From: Trichopria drosophilae
Taxonomy: Eukaryota; Arthropoda; Insecta; Hymenoptera; Diapriidae
Assembly (NCBI GenBank): GCA_030407085.1
Contig: CM059585.1
Span: 111,527,501-111,591,500, forward strand
Reading direction: 5' to 3'
DNA: 64,000 bases
Made by a program: the position numbers and the translations under genes. A model generated the notes under the pieces. That model was not told the DNA's origin and did no database searches. It worked only from the letters and a program-made list of their open reading frames with translations. Below are positions 47,510 through 57,994 of this stretch, piece by piece; the first letter of the stretch is position 1, and each line of letters starts with the position of its first letter.

Positions 47510-47605
47510 CCGCCGAGCTCTCGGCCAATCAAAAACCGAACCGCATATGGCTTAACTCTGATTATAGTGATATATAGGTAAAACCTGTCGTAGAGGTTAG
47601 GTCGG
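47510..47605 (-). promoter_or_regulatory. Second copy of the CACTATAATCAGAGTTAAG block
   Basis: On the minus strand the block CACTATAATCAGAGTTAAG is followed by CCATATGCGG and preceded by an AACCTCTACGACAGG-like stretch, resembling 42606-42690 over some 65 bp. Adjacent sequence has a CCAAT word (GGCCAATCAAAAAC) and ATGGCCGCC, which suggests a promoter pointing away from brinker. Whether it is a shared promoter module or a dispersed repeat is open. Confidence 0.35.
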
Positions 47606-47742
47606 TCCCGCAAAGACAGAAGAAATGACTGGTGGCGGCTATAGGTACGGATGGGAGGAGTCATCCTAATGACTGTCCCCTGCAAGAGGAAGGCGGGTGG
47701 GGCGAACAACCTCACATAGCAGCGGGGAGTGGAGACTGTTTC

Positions 47743-47967
47743 AGTGGGTGGGAAGCAGACGCAGTCGACCGTCCGTGAAGTGGGGATAGAAATTAGTTAC
47801 TAACGGCATCTACCTAGACCTCTCTGACCAGGCCACTTCGTGCAACGTTAAAGTACTCCCGTACGTCGTTGGCAGTGCATCGTTCCTGAGCCAGGCTTTC
47901 GTATCCGATCTTAGCGTTGTGTAACGTGTCCGAAAGTTTTCTTACCTTCAGTCAGTGATCAAACAGT
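47743..47967 (+). promoter_or_regulatory. Candidate brinker start site and 5' UTR
   Basis: Composition rises in GC and ATG codons are absent just upstream of the brinker start. TTTCAGTGG at 47740 resembles an initiator (TCAGT, A at 47743). No TATA box is seen at -30 and no exact DPE at +28. The context CAAACAGTATGG at the start codon is acceptable. The start site is a guess. Confidence 0.3.
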
Positions 47968-49317
47968 ATGGCTCATAAAGTGAACGAAGTGTTGAGTGGC
48001 GAGAATGCAGTGAAATTAGTGACAACAAAGCAGCATCCGACCAGTGCACGGAAAACTGTAGGCACGATACCCAGCAGACGTAAATTCACGCCGGCTTTTA
48101 AAATCAAAGTTCTAGATTCGTATAGACTAGATTGTCATGGTAATCAACGAGCGACGGCACGAAAACACAGAATTCACCGACGACAGGTACAAAATTGGTT
48201 ACGGTGCGAAGAGAACTTGCGTAGTTGCTATGCGGATAGTGTTAATAGTGGTAATAACGATTCAAGTGAACTAGTCGTGACACAACAATTGAGAAACGTA
48301 GTCGTGAAAAGCGAAGGATCCATGGATAGCATTGCCTCCGTTGTGACTCCAGCATCGCCGGCCTTGAACATCAGTCTCGCCAGACCGCACGGCGACGAGC
48401 TGGCCGTTCAGCAAGAGCCCCCTCTTCCATCGCATCCACAACCACCCTCTCATGGATCACCCTCGACGGCAGATTGCGGATTTCACGCAAATTTACCCTT
48501 GCACCCCTCGGCAAGTAGGGAGGAGCAGTATCCTCACAGTGGCGAATACAAGGACAAAATCGTGATAGCGAAATTGCAAAGTTACGAGAAAAAACGCTCA
48601 GATTATTGTAGCGAGTATTATCCTGTGAATACGAAAGAGTATGCGCTAGAGGGAACATCCATGTTCCGTAATAGAAGCGTGGTGACGCCGTATCAGACGT
48701 TGTCGACATACCACCCGTCTTCGGATCCTCGATATGGCATGAGTAGTGATGTTGGTGTAACCAGCAGTCGAATTGGTACCTACTCGGAATCAGCGCGTCC
48801 CCAGGGTACGGGGAGCTCTTGTAGATCCACGTGCTCTTTCTCTTACGGAACGGGATATTTACCGGCGCACCAAAATGCCGCAGATGATCTTACTCGCCGT
48901 CGATCGTTCTCCTTGCAATTTAAACTCGAAGTTCTTGACGCGTTCCACCACGAGGAGGGCGTGGCGGGTAATCAACGAGCCACTGCGAGAAAGTTTGGCA
49001 TTAATCGGCGTCAAGTGCAAAAGTGGCTGGGACAGGAAATCAAACTTCGCGGCAATATCGACATTGCATCGACTCATTATGCAACAATGTCTCCAGAGTC
49101 GCCACTTCGAGAAGCGCCATTGTGCTCGGTAATGCCTAAGATACAATATGCAAGTTCTTCGTCGCCACCTGAACCAATCAGCAGCACAGTTCCAACACCA
49201 CCAGCTCCAGCGATACCGCCAACTACATCATCATTTGCAAAGAATGACGGTATCTTCTTCAAACCTTATTTGGACAATCCGATTTGTAAACCATCTGAAG
49301 ATTCCATTTTCCGTTAA
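47968..49317 (+). CDS. brk: Brinker, Dpp/BMP-pathway transcriptional repressor, with two Brinker DNA-binding domains
   Basis: An intact 449-residue single-exon frame. Residues about 36-86 (begins SRRKFTPAFKIKVLDSYR, contains GNQRATARKHRIHRRQVQNW) form the Brinker-type helix-turn-helix that binds GGCGYY sites and represses Dpp targets in the nucleus. A second copy at about 309-362 (RRRSFSLQFKLEVLDAF, then NQRATARKFGINRRQVQKW) keeps the same core. The linker is low in complexity, with proline-, serine- and tyrosine-rich parts. Near the C terminus FKPY (431-434) matches the Groucho-binding motif known from fly Brinker. I see no PxDLS motif for CtBP. Fly Brinker is larger and, as far as I recall, has one such domain. 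The gene has normal coding character, unlike the decayed elements around it. A silencer-type site at 42423 suggests regulation by Dpp signalling. The start is the first ATG after an upstream stop-rich leader. Confidence 0.93.
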   Translation: MAHKVNEVLSGENAVKLVTTKQHPTSARKTVGTIPSRRKFTPAFKIKVLDSYRLDCHGNQRATARKHRIHRRQVQNWLRCEENLRSCYADSVNSGNNDSSELVVTQQLRNVVVKSEGSMDSIASVVTPASPALNISLARPHGDELAVQQEPPLPSHPQPPSHGSPSTADCGFHANLPLHPSASREEQYPHSGEYKDKIVIAKLQSYEKKRSDYCSEYYPVNTKEYALEGTSMFRNRSVVTPYQTLSTYHPSSDPRYGMSSDVGVTSSRIGTYSESARPQGTGSSCRSTCSFSYGTGYLPAHQNAADDLTRRRSFSLQFKLEVLDAFHHEEGVAGNQRATARKFGINRRQVQKWLGQEIKLRGNIDIASTHYATMSPESPLREAPLCSVMPKIQYASSSSPPEPISSTVPTPPAPAIPPTTSSFAKNDGIFFKPYLDNPICKPSEDSIFR

Positions 49318-49780
49318 GCAATAATAATGTCAATAATAATAATAATAATAATTGTCGGGTTGCCTGCGGTATCATCCTAAACTGCTGTAATTATACCGAA
49401 TAACGTCAGAGAGGAGAGCGCGATCACGGAAGAGCAAATTGTCGTATTGGACGCCACGTAACCTTCCACAGCAAAATAAAAATTCATTGACGACTCATAC
49501 GATGGAATTTCTGAAATAAACTCTGCCGTAAAATCATGTACCATTTGGAATGTGTAATTACACTTGTAAATATATAAATAGAAACGGTGTGTGTGTGAGA
49601 GAGAGAGAGAGAGAGACAGAGAGAGTGACAAAATCAAACGCGCTTCGAGGGGAGTCGTCGGTACTACGAAAATAAAAGAGATTATTTTAACGCACATTTG
49701 ACTTGTCATTGTACATTTTCCCTTCCTTTCAATATAACGCATCATACATGAAAACGCTTTGCACGAAGAATAAAACTGCT
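49318..49780 (+). terminator. Likely brinker 3' UTR with poly(A) signals and microsatellites
   Basis: After the stop there is an AAT run (to 49352). AATAAA lies at 49475, 49671 and 49770. A GT/GA microsatellite occupies 49587-49626. The last AATAAA is a plausible end of the transcript, but the used site cannot be chosen from sequence. Confidence 0.4.
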
Positions 49781-50850
49781 GTGCAAATTACAACACGTAT
49801 TGCAAATTTGAACTGCATTTCAGCTGAATTCGAACCAATTCGTATTCAATAAGTGAGATATATTTTTTTTCGTTACAGAGAAGAATAAATTATGCATATG
49901 ATATCAAATGCGAAAAGTCGAAGGGTATATTTCTGTCTGTTGACAATAGATCGGATTGAAATGTATTGAATAATTTCAAGATGACGGATTGATTTGGAAT
50001 AAATTCGATCCAATTCTTTTCTACTTGTTGCAGTGAAAATATTCCTTCTAAACATTTGTATGAAAAATATACTGAAAATTATTATTATTCCACATTTTTC
50101 GCGAGGAAAATCAATAACAATAAATATTTTTTGTACAAAAATTACAATGTCATAAAAATGTTATTCTGAGTCAATTAACCTTTCAATGAGATACAAAAAA
50201 TAAAATATTTATTTAACAGTATACGTAGAAGTATGGAAATTTATTACTACGAAATGATGTGGATTGAAATCAAGTAGTTTTATAGTCATTTGTAGTTGTT
50301 TTAATTAGTTTTAATTCTATCCATTTCAATTCGCACTTCCCTGCACTGGGAAAAGCGTCTTTTACGGGATATTGGAATTCTAATACCCCGATACAAGCCA
50401 GTCTTTTACATATAGGGACAAAAATATTTCTTTTACAGGTTTGTTGAATGTATATACATATTATATTGTACAAGTATATATCCCCACTTGTGCGCATCGC
50501 GAGCGACAGAGGCCGACTTGCATTTTTCTATTACACTGAGAGAAAAAATGCGCCGAGTTTTCGTCGCACTGATCAACCAAAACAGCTAATCAGGTGTAAT
50601 GCCGATACTGGCCGATACGACCGGCCAGTGCAACTAGATTGGCGTTACTTATTACATTATTCCCGCGGAACGATTGTGCTGTCAAAGTAACGGTTATATG
50701 TTAAAGTCGGAACAGCGGGAAACCAGGTGTGTACATATGTCTTAAGGTGTATATTATATTGTATGCATATATTTTACACATATATTTAACATTTTCTTCA
50801 GATACATATATTTATTCCATAAAATAAAAAATCGACAGAATAGTACATTA
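49781..50850. other. Gene-free stretch
   Basis: AT-rich DNA, with a GC-richer segment at 50480-50700 that has open frames on both strands but no recognisable domain. Confidence 0.35.
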
Positions 50851-51068
50851 CGATACAAGTGCGCTAAGTATAGGTGATTCGCGCACTTGTTTCGTATACT
50901 ATTTTTTTTAACGTGTGAGCTAAGTGCTCACTTAGCACACTGTTTTCCGTGCAATTTAGAACATTCGTGCACTAAGTAAATACTTAGCGCACGGTGCACG
51001 AATGTTCTACTTTGCACACGGAAAACAGTGTGCTAAGTGAGCACTTAGCGCACGGAGTTAAAAAAAAT
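50851..51068. repeat. Two adjacent hairpins built from CTAAGTG/CACTTAG words
   Basis: The first hairpin (about 50851-50900) pairs CGATACAAGTGCG with CGCACTTGTTTCG. The second (50902-51068) has 70-bp arms: GTGAGCTAAGTGCTCACTTA and ACACTGTTTTCCGTGC with their inverses. Inside, the words GCTAAGTG/CACTTAGC recur at least five times and are palindromic among themselves. Its tandem palindromic composition resembles the GAGTGAA arrays at 61.4 kb in style, not in sequence. Confidence 0.75.
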
Positions 51069-51329
51069 ATGTTTAAGAAAGTTACACCGACCATGTTGTT
51101 GTAAACGAATGGAATTCTGTTATTATAATCAAAATATAATTTTCATAGTTAATGTTCTAATTAAAAGTGTTCCTGTTTATACATATTTATATTGTTTGCT
51201 ATTTTTTATATTAAAAAAGAACAGTTGCAGTACATCAGTCTACGCAGAATAAAAGTTTGTTATTATAATTTAAATTTCATTTGTTCGGTTCGTGTTCTTA
51301 TTTATGAAATTATTTATATATTTTTATTC

Positions 51330-51730
51330 ATGCAAAATAACTCAAATATGATTTAATCTGATATAATTAGGCTTCAGAAAAATGTTTGTGACTTCAACTA
51401 CTAAAAATGTAATAAAAACAACAACCTTAACATTTTTGGCCGAGTCGCTGGGTGAGAGTTGTCCTAGTCTAATTTGGTTCCCTTTTTTATTCAGCCTTTT
51501 GTAAGTTTTCTTGTTACTTGACCTGATCCAAATAATTTTCATCCAATTCTTCAATGTCAGACCTAACTTAAGACCTGGTTATGTAATGTATGAAATATTT
51601 TATGAAAAATTGGGATATATGTAAGTATGACAAGTTGTGCACTTTTCAGCTGATTTTAGCAAACTTTTACAATTTGCCATACCTATATCTCTTGAAATTT
51701 GTTATAAATCTGGTATACAGTATATGATAT
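51330..51730. mobile_element. Diverged half copy of the GGTTGAGTCG MITE family
   Basis: CAAAATAACTCAAATATGAT, TTTTTGGCCGAGTCGCTGGG and AAGACCTGGTTATGTAATGT align with the left arm and loop of 45898-46553. The mirrored right arm is missing. Noncoding. Confidence 0.6.
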
Positions 51731-51889
51731 GTATAACATATGAGCAAATAAGAACATGAAGAAATGAAACTTTAATTATAATAACTAATTTCCATTACGG
51801 TAGACTGATCGACTGCAACTTTTGTGCTCCTATGTTTTATAGGCATACATGAATATTATATGAAAAAATTCACAATATTCTCAAAAAAT

Positions 51890-53655
51890 GCATCAAATGT
51901 TTGAAAAGTTTTTCCAATGTGATAGAATTTTTGGCTAGGTCATTTTTGGCCCAAATGAGGTGAAAATTTTGGTAGAAAATTTTTAAAAAATCGAAAAAAA
52001 TTTGTGAAAAATTTATAATGTTGTAAAGCAATTGAGGACGTGGATCTTAAAAGGGGTCGCGCTCTCAAACGGTCGGAAAAGTATTGTCCACGCGTAACAA
52101 TGAAATCTAAGGGAGACATTATTCAATAAATGTTGTTGACTTGAACTCGTCATATCTCGTCAAAAACTGCATAAAAAATTCTGAAATTTTCAGGGTACAT
52201 GCACAAGATAGTGGCGAAAGAGATTGGTGAAGTTAAGTTAACAAAATATCTACCGAATTATTAATAATAATTAACAAATGTAGAAGTAAATTTAATGAGC
52301 TCGAAAATTCGCCGTTTGCGAGCTATATCGAAAAACAATGTGTTACAAAATTTACGTTAGAGAAAACTTCCAGTGGGAAAGTTGTTCGTCAATGTATGAC
52401 GAAGATTTCTGCAAAGTTTCAAATTTTTTGGAACTAAGATGCGTTAATTATACGTTATTATCTAAAAAACGCGTGGGGCGCTGATGCCGGCGATTCTGCA
52501 CGCTTCATTTCATACACCACATACAAGGAGCCTACGAGGAACAAAACATTCTGTATAAATTTATGATTAATATTACTTTATTTATAGACTTAATAATATT
52601 TTGTTGTATTTTTAATTTATGTACAGTACTTTTTCAACGCAGATTATAGTTATTTCCTTTCAGACATGAAAGGTTTACAGGAATCGCTATATGGCTTTTT
52701 CTTCCCGTTCTTCTTGAATTATTGTTTTTGTCGCTCATTATAAACAAAATTTACTTATCACGTTATCACGTCATGAAAAATACTTATTATAATATTAAAT
52801 ACAATATTTCATAAGACAAAACGACTTCCCTTACCTTACGGGACTCGACGTGCATGAACTTGTAAAACATTGTTGTCGTATAATAGAAGAGGCGGAAAGT
52901 TTAAAAATATTACATCTTATATTAATCTAATATAATTTGCTAATTAACTAATAAGTATTAATTTATAATCAATATCAAACATAAATTTATACAGAATGTT
53001 TTGTTCTTCGTATGTTCCTTGTATGTGGTGTATGAAATGAAGCGTGCAGAATCGCCTGCATCAGAGCCCCACGCGTTTTTTTAGATAATAACGTATAATT
53101 AACGCATCTTAGTTCCAAAAAATTTGAAACTTTGCAGAAATCTTCGTCATACATTGACGAACAACTTTCCCACTGGAAGTTTTCTCTACCGTAAATTTTG
53201 TAACACACTTTTTCTCGATATAGCTCGCAAACGGCGAATTTAATTTACTTCTACTTTTGTTAATTATTATTAACAATTCGGTAGATATTTTGTTAACTTA
53301 ACTTTACCTATCTGTTTCGCTACTATCTTGTGCATGTACCCTGAAAATTTCAGAATTTTTCATGCAGTTTTTGAGGAGATATGACGAGTTCAAGTCAACA
53401 ACATTTATTGAATAAAGTCTCTCTTAGATTTCATTGTTACGCGTGGACAATACTTTTCCGACCGTTTGAGAGCGCGACCCCTTTTAAGATCCATGTCCTC
53501 AATTTATTTCTAGAAGCCATTTTGTTATTTTTATGAATTTGAAAATTTGTCTTAATATTCTTCAGTTCTAAAGTATTTTCACCGAATTTGGGCCAAAAAT
53601 AATCTAAACGGAAATTCTACCACTTTGGATAAATTTCAAAAGGATTTCACAAATT
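51890..53655. mobile_element. 1.77 kb foldback element, about 670-bp arms
   Basis: The arms are 51890-52560 and about 52985-53655, separated by a 424-bp AT-rich spacer. Shared blocks are TTTGGCCCAAAT, GCGCTCTCAAACGGTCGGAA, TGTTGTTGACTTGAACTCGT and CATACACCACATACAAGGA. Arm identity is high in the inner part and lower outside 52020/53510. A 65-codon frame (CYKIYGRENFQWESCSS) is open in the right arm and mostly so in the left, but it has no known relatives that I recognise. No target duplication was identified. Confidence 0.75.
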
Positions 53656-53914
53656 AAATACGGCTTATGCCAAAAGATTTGTTGGATTTTTTCTGAATTC
53701 TTTTAGAATTTTAGGAGCGTTTCTTGCAATTTCGAGGTCATTAATAAAAAAGAAACATTGACAAATTCATGTAAAACCATGTAAAAAATTTCCATCAAAA
53801 TGTGAAGGGGTGGGGTTATTGGATTGGTCGAGTTAGCGTGGAATGCCTCATACATATGTATAAATTTGGTTCCTTTTTATATGCAAGTATATTGAATTAG
53901 TTTATTTTGTACAG
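53656..53914. other. Intron-like sequence before the SAM-like exon
   Basis: AT-rich DNA ending in a pyrimidine-rich tract and the acceptor TTTTGTACAG. Confidence 0.35.
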
Positions 53915-54294
53915 GCGCAGGGATTGATCAAGAATTTTTTTTGGAAATGAATTACGAAATGTTGATTATGCTTTTTACGCCTGCAGAGTGTGGCTTTCAA
54001 CTAAAATTTGTAATGCGTACGAAAGCATGGAAGGAACTAGGTGCTAATGCTAATACTAATTCAGTTTTGCCAGTAATGACGCCTTTAGCATGTAATGAAT
54101 CACCAACATTGACACCTGTAGCATGTAATGAATCACTAAGATTGCCACCTTTAGCATGTAATGAATCACCAAGATTAGATGGAACCATTGACACTGATAC
54201 CTCAACCACGTTTACTTATTCGAACGCGCCCAGCATGTCTGTTGTTGCAGCGGAACTCTCAGAATCCCACCTCTATAATAACCTTTTTTTGTGA
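53915..54294 (+). CDS. SAM-like domain exon of a transposon protein (copy 2)
   Basis: After the acceptor at 53914 the exon reads, in the same phase as the 40545 exon, AGIDQEFFLEMNYEMLIMLF and then ECGFQLKFVMRTKAWKEL, the second half of a SAM fold. The tail is repetitive: three 11-residue units of the type PLACNESPRL, followed by a Thr/Ser-rich segment to a TGA at 54292. Homology to the other exon covers only the SAM part. The plus-strand transposase relic of the ALGSHAG family starts 5 kb downstream, so this may be its 5' exon. No frame lesion is visible. The first SAM helices must lie in an unseen upstream exon. Confidence 0.5.
54082..54180 (+). repeat. 33-bp coding minisatellite, three units
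   Basis: Three units of 33 bp (CCTTTAGCATGTAATGAATC start) encode 11-residue repeats with the core ACNES. Unit length divisible by three keeps the frame open. Confidence 0.9.
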
Positions 54295-54554
54295 TTTTAT
54301 CATATAAATGAATATCAATATCGACAAATTTATTAAATATAGCATCCTAAGGCCTTAAATAATAAGACTCAGAATCATAATTTGTATTTCTGTTAATAAT
54401 ATTTTTGATATAAATATACAAAGTTGAATAAATGGGGTTCTTCTTGAATAAATTCATTTTCTCGAAGAATATAAAAAGTTATCAATTGAAATTTTGTATT
54501 CTGTTTTTTTTTTTTGAGTTCGCTGATTACGAATCCAATGTCATTTCTTAAGAA
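54295..54554. other. Gene-free stretch
   Basis: AT-rich DNA with nothing recognised. Confidence 0.3.
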
Positions 54555-54742
54555 TAAAAACTGGCGGACATTTTTTCTCGCCATATTGGATTCGCCATTT
54601 TCAGTTTTTGTAATAACGGATTCTTAATTAGCGGCCTCAAAAATCCCAAATTTACCAGGAGAAGAATCCAAATCCAAGAGTACCAAATTTGAAGCTGATC
54701 GGATGAACAATAGAAGAGAAAAAGTCGTGCCGCAAAGGGTAA
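54555..54742. mobile_element. Fragment of a piggyBac-like MITE
   Basis: The right end GTGCCGCAAAGGG (to 54742) and the inner block CCATATTGGATTCGCCATTTT match the element at 2375-2872. The left end is missing or diverged. Confidence 0.45.
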
Positions 54743-55339
54743 ATAAAAAATGATATATACACTGAGAGAACGATAGTTTAACTATTAACATATTAGACTT
54801 GTGGTAAAGCTACCAGCATTTTAAATTTCAATTTAAAATGCATACATTTACCACAAATATATCTTATGTTGGCAACGACGAAAACTGCCGTATATTTGTG
54901 ATAAATATACCGACGTTACCGAAGTATATGGATGTTACTGCATTCGCCCTAATCCAAAGGCCGTTTTATGGTTTCAAAAAATGTGTTTCAACAGCCGTCA
55001 TATCAATTATTTCAAGATAAAATTATAATGCATTGTATCATTTTTTATTGATTAAAAGCTATAAGTGTAATATATTCTTTTATTTGATAAGCTAAACTTA
55101 CAGTAAAATTTGAGGATAGCTGTCAAATGAAAAGGTTAAATTAAAAAAAAAAGGTTAGTCAAATGAGTTTAGCTGACACCTGACGTATCTTTCCACTGAC
55201 ACGTATATATTTCGGATTTTAATATAGGTTCAGTCAAAATTAATATTAAACATAAATATTAAGACGTTTATTTTTTGTACACTTTGTTATCGTTTTGAAA
55301 CAATTTCCTTCAGGTTTGTACGGGCGAAATATATCCAGA
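54743..55339. other. Gene-free stretch
   Basis: AT-rich DNA. The 60-codon frame at 54838-55020 has no recognisable feature. Confidence 0.35.
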
Positions 55340-57200
55340 CATATCAGTTTAGATTAGATTATGACAATAATTAAATATTAGGTATGGTTTATGCTCCATC
55401 TGGAATCGAAAAAAAACAATTTGGTTCCACAGTAAGACCAAATATTTCATTATTGTCATAAATTAATCTAAACCGATATGTACTTATACAGTAATGAGTT
55501 TCATTTCTGACATTTTACGATAAATTTTCTTTTGTAAATAATGAATAATACATTTTGTAAAATGTGTGTTTCAGTATAAATTGATTTGCTTACATGTTCA
55601 TAAAGACATGTCAGCGTTAAATTTCTGATTACTTTTTTAGACAAGTTTAAATATTATAATTTTAATCGATGTTTTCGAAACAACTTCCTTTGAATTTATG
55701 AGAGAGAATAAACATATGCAGTCATTCGTGTACATTGATTTATGACAATAATTAAATATTTGGTCTTAGCGTAGAATCAAATTCTTTTTATCGATTACAG
55801 CAATGTAAGCATTAACCGTTGTAAGTAATGACTTTCATTTGTAACATTTTATACCATAAATTTTCTTTTCTAAATAATAAATAATAAACTTTGTAAAATG
55901 GGTATTTCAATACAAATTTACTTGCTTACATGTTCATAAAGACATGTCAGCGTTGAATCTTGTATTACCTTTTTAGATCAGTTTGAATAAGCTCATTTTT
56001 ATCAATCAGTTCTAGACCAGTTTGATAAAGCTAATTTTTATCAATTGGTTCTAAACAACTTCTTTCAAATTTATGTGAGAAAACCATATCCTGACGTAGG
56101 TTTACGTTGATATATGACAGTAACTAAATATTTGGTTTTAGCGTAGAATCAAATTGTTTTTAGGGATTACAGCAAAATGATAAGTAATGATTTTCATTTC
56201 TGACATTTTACCAAAAATTTAGTTTTGTAAATAATGAATGATAAATTTTATAAATGTGTGTTTCAATACCAATTGACTTGCTTACATGTTCATAAAGACA
56301 TGTCAGCATTAAATTCTTTATTACTTCTTTAGACCAGTTTGAATATTATAATTTTAATAAATGTTTACGAAACAACTTCGTTCAAATTTATTAGACTAAA
56401 ACATATCCAGACATTGGTGTACATTGATTTACGACAATAAATAAATATTTGATCTTAGCGTAGTACCAAATTCTTTTTATTGATTACAGCGAAGTGAGCA
56501 TACACCAGTATAAATAATGAGTTTCATTTCTGATATTTTACCATAAATTTAGTATTGTAAATAATAAATAATAAATTTAGTAAAATGTGTCTCATATTAT
56601 TAATGTTAAATTTTTGTACAATGTGTGTTTCAATACAAATTGATAGTAATTGACCAGTTTTCGATCATATTTGCTTACATGTGCATAAAGACGAGTCGAC
56701 GTTAAATTTCTTACTACAGTAGAACCCCCTTTTAGCGCCACCTCCGTTTATCGACATACTCTTTTCTACGACACTAGTGACACCCCTTTTAACGACATAC
56801 CAGCGATTCCCGTCATCCCCACCACGTCTAAACGCTTCTCGTCACCAGACGGCGCATGTATACGTGCATAGCCCGCGAAACAACCGTATTGGTCGAGTGA
56901 CGTGTGACGTCACTTTAGCATGCTTGTCGATGGGTTGCGGTGGGGGAACGCACTTTTCTATGTGGCATGTCGATAAACGGGAGCTTGAGGGGAAGTCGCG
57001 GAACCGACCCATGTCGTAAAAAGGGGGTTCTACTGTACTTTGTTTGACCTGTTTGAATATGATAATTTTAATCAATCAGTTCAAAACATCTTCCTTCAAG
57101 TTTATGAGAGTAAATCATATTCGGAGATATCGGTGTAGATTAATTTACGACAATAAATAAATGTTTGGTCTTAGCGTAGAACTTTACCATCGACAAGTAT
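55340..57200. repeat. Complex satellite, units of about 320-390 bp
   Basis: The word TTATGACAATAATTAAATAT (or close variants) recurs at about 55350, 55740, 56112, 56430 and 57146, each time followed by TTGGTCTTAGCGTAGAA-like sequence, a TTACAGC word, TTCATTTCTGACATTTTA and TGTTCATAAAGACATGTCAG. Units differ by substitutions and indels. The interval before the last unit is enlarged by the pogo-like MITE. A further diverged unit is at 63380-63650. Confidence 0.8.
56717..57035. mobile_element. pogo/Tigger-like MITE, 319 bp, TA duplication
   Basis: The ends are CAGTAGAACCCCCTTTTA and its near-inverse TAAAAAGGGGGTTCTACTG, flanked by TA (56715-56716 and 57036-57037). The CAGTAGAACC start is typical of pogo-type elements. 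The interior is GC-rich and noncoding. It interrupts one unit of the satellite, and the satellite sequence resumes on its right. Confidence 0.8.
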
Positions 57201-57263
57201 TACGGAGTATAAATATATTCAAGAATGCAGACATAAGGAGAAAGTTCAAGTCACATTCGTACC

Positions 57264-57567
57264 AAATGTATCTTTAATGAATATTAAGAGTTAAGAATAC
57301 GGTGCAAGGATTTGTATAAAGGGAACTGAACTGTCAACACTTAGATTTTAGTATATACACTTGCATCATTATTCATATTTCTGAAGTGATCTTGAATTGT
57401 CTCTTATTTTTACTTCTTTAGTTGAACACTCCACATAATATGAGTAAAGCATCAATGGAATAATGATACAAGTGTATATACTAAAATCTAAGTGTTGACA
57501 GTTCAGTTCCCTTTATACAAATCCTTGCACCGTATTCTTAACTCTTAATATTCATTAAAGGTACTAA
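57264..57567. repeat. 0.3 kb hairpin (MITE-like)
   Basis: The arms of about 110 bp contain AATGAATATTAAGAGTTAAG, TACGGTGCAAGGATTTGTAT and CTGAACTGTCAACACTTAGA with their inverses. The loop (about 57380-57460) resembles 45770-45840. Noncoding. Confidence 0.75.
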
Positions 57568-57637
57568 TTGCGTGTACAATTTTTTACGGGATGCAGGTTA
57601 TTGGAGATGACTATGTTAAGATATAATAAAATGTTTT

Positions 57638-57994
57638 TTATTCATCTTGATTCATATTATTTACATATAAATTCCCATCACCGCCTAAGTGAATAAATGC
57701 TGGTACTGTGTACAACGATTTAATATTAATAATGGACAAATTACAATGAGTGGGCTTTTCTATTACATACGATTCTACATGTTTGTTAATTCCAAGACAT
57801 TGCACTTCTGCATAAACTAAAAAGATATTTTCATTATTCGCATATACCACAGATTCAATCCATCCAAACAGCGGATCATCGTATGAATTTCTAGTAATTT
57901 GAATTACTAGTCCTGATTTAAATAAAATACCGTTATACTTAATCCAGGACACGTCAACGATATCTTTTATGGTATTTCCGAACAAATGTAAGTA
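57638..57994 (-). CDS. C-terminal exon of an ALGSHAG-type transposase
   Basis: The frame starts after a possible acceptor (CCTCGCAG) at 57995 and runs about 118 codons. It reads VSWIKYNGILFKSGLVIQI, then DPLFGWIESV, and a later HVESYVIEKPTHCNLSIINI. The same order (NGI.YK.G, then FG.I..I, then H.F.Y) is found at the end of the 59436-61225 relic, so this is the C-terminal module of the same family. It is intact but isolated: no upstream exons of the same strand were found within the next kilobase, where a LINE remnant and gene-free DNA lie. Opposite orientation to the 59.4 kb copy makes it a separate insertion. Confidence 0.45.
   Translation of the reverse strand, partial: YLHLFGNTIKDIVDVSWIKYNGILFKSGLVIQITRNSYDDPLFGWIESVVYANNENIFLVYAEVQCLGINKHVESYVIEKPTHCNLSIINIKSLYTVPAFIHLGGDGNLYVNNMNQDE

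Noticed and set aside
47740..47776. DPE downstream of the candidate brinker initiator
   Set aside because: The bases at +28 to +33 do not match the DPE consensus well enough.
48271..49262. Several antisense and shifted frames inside brinker
   Set aside because: They are shadows of the brinker coding sequence.
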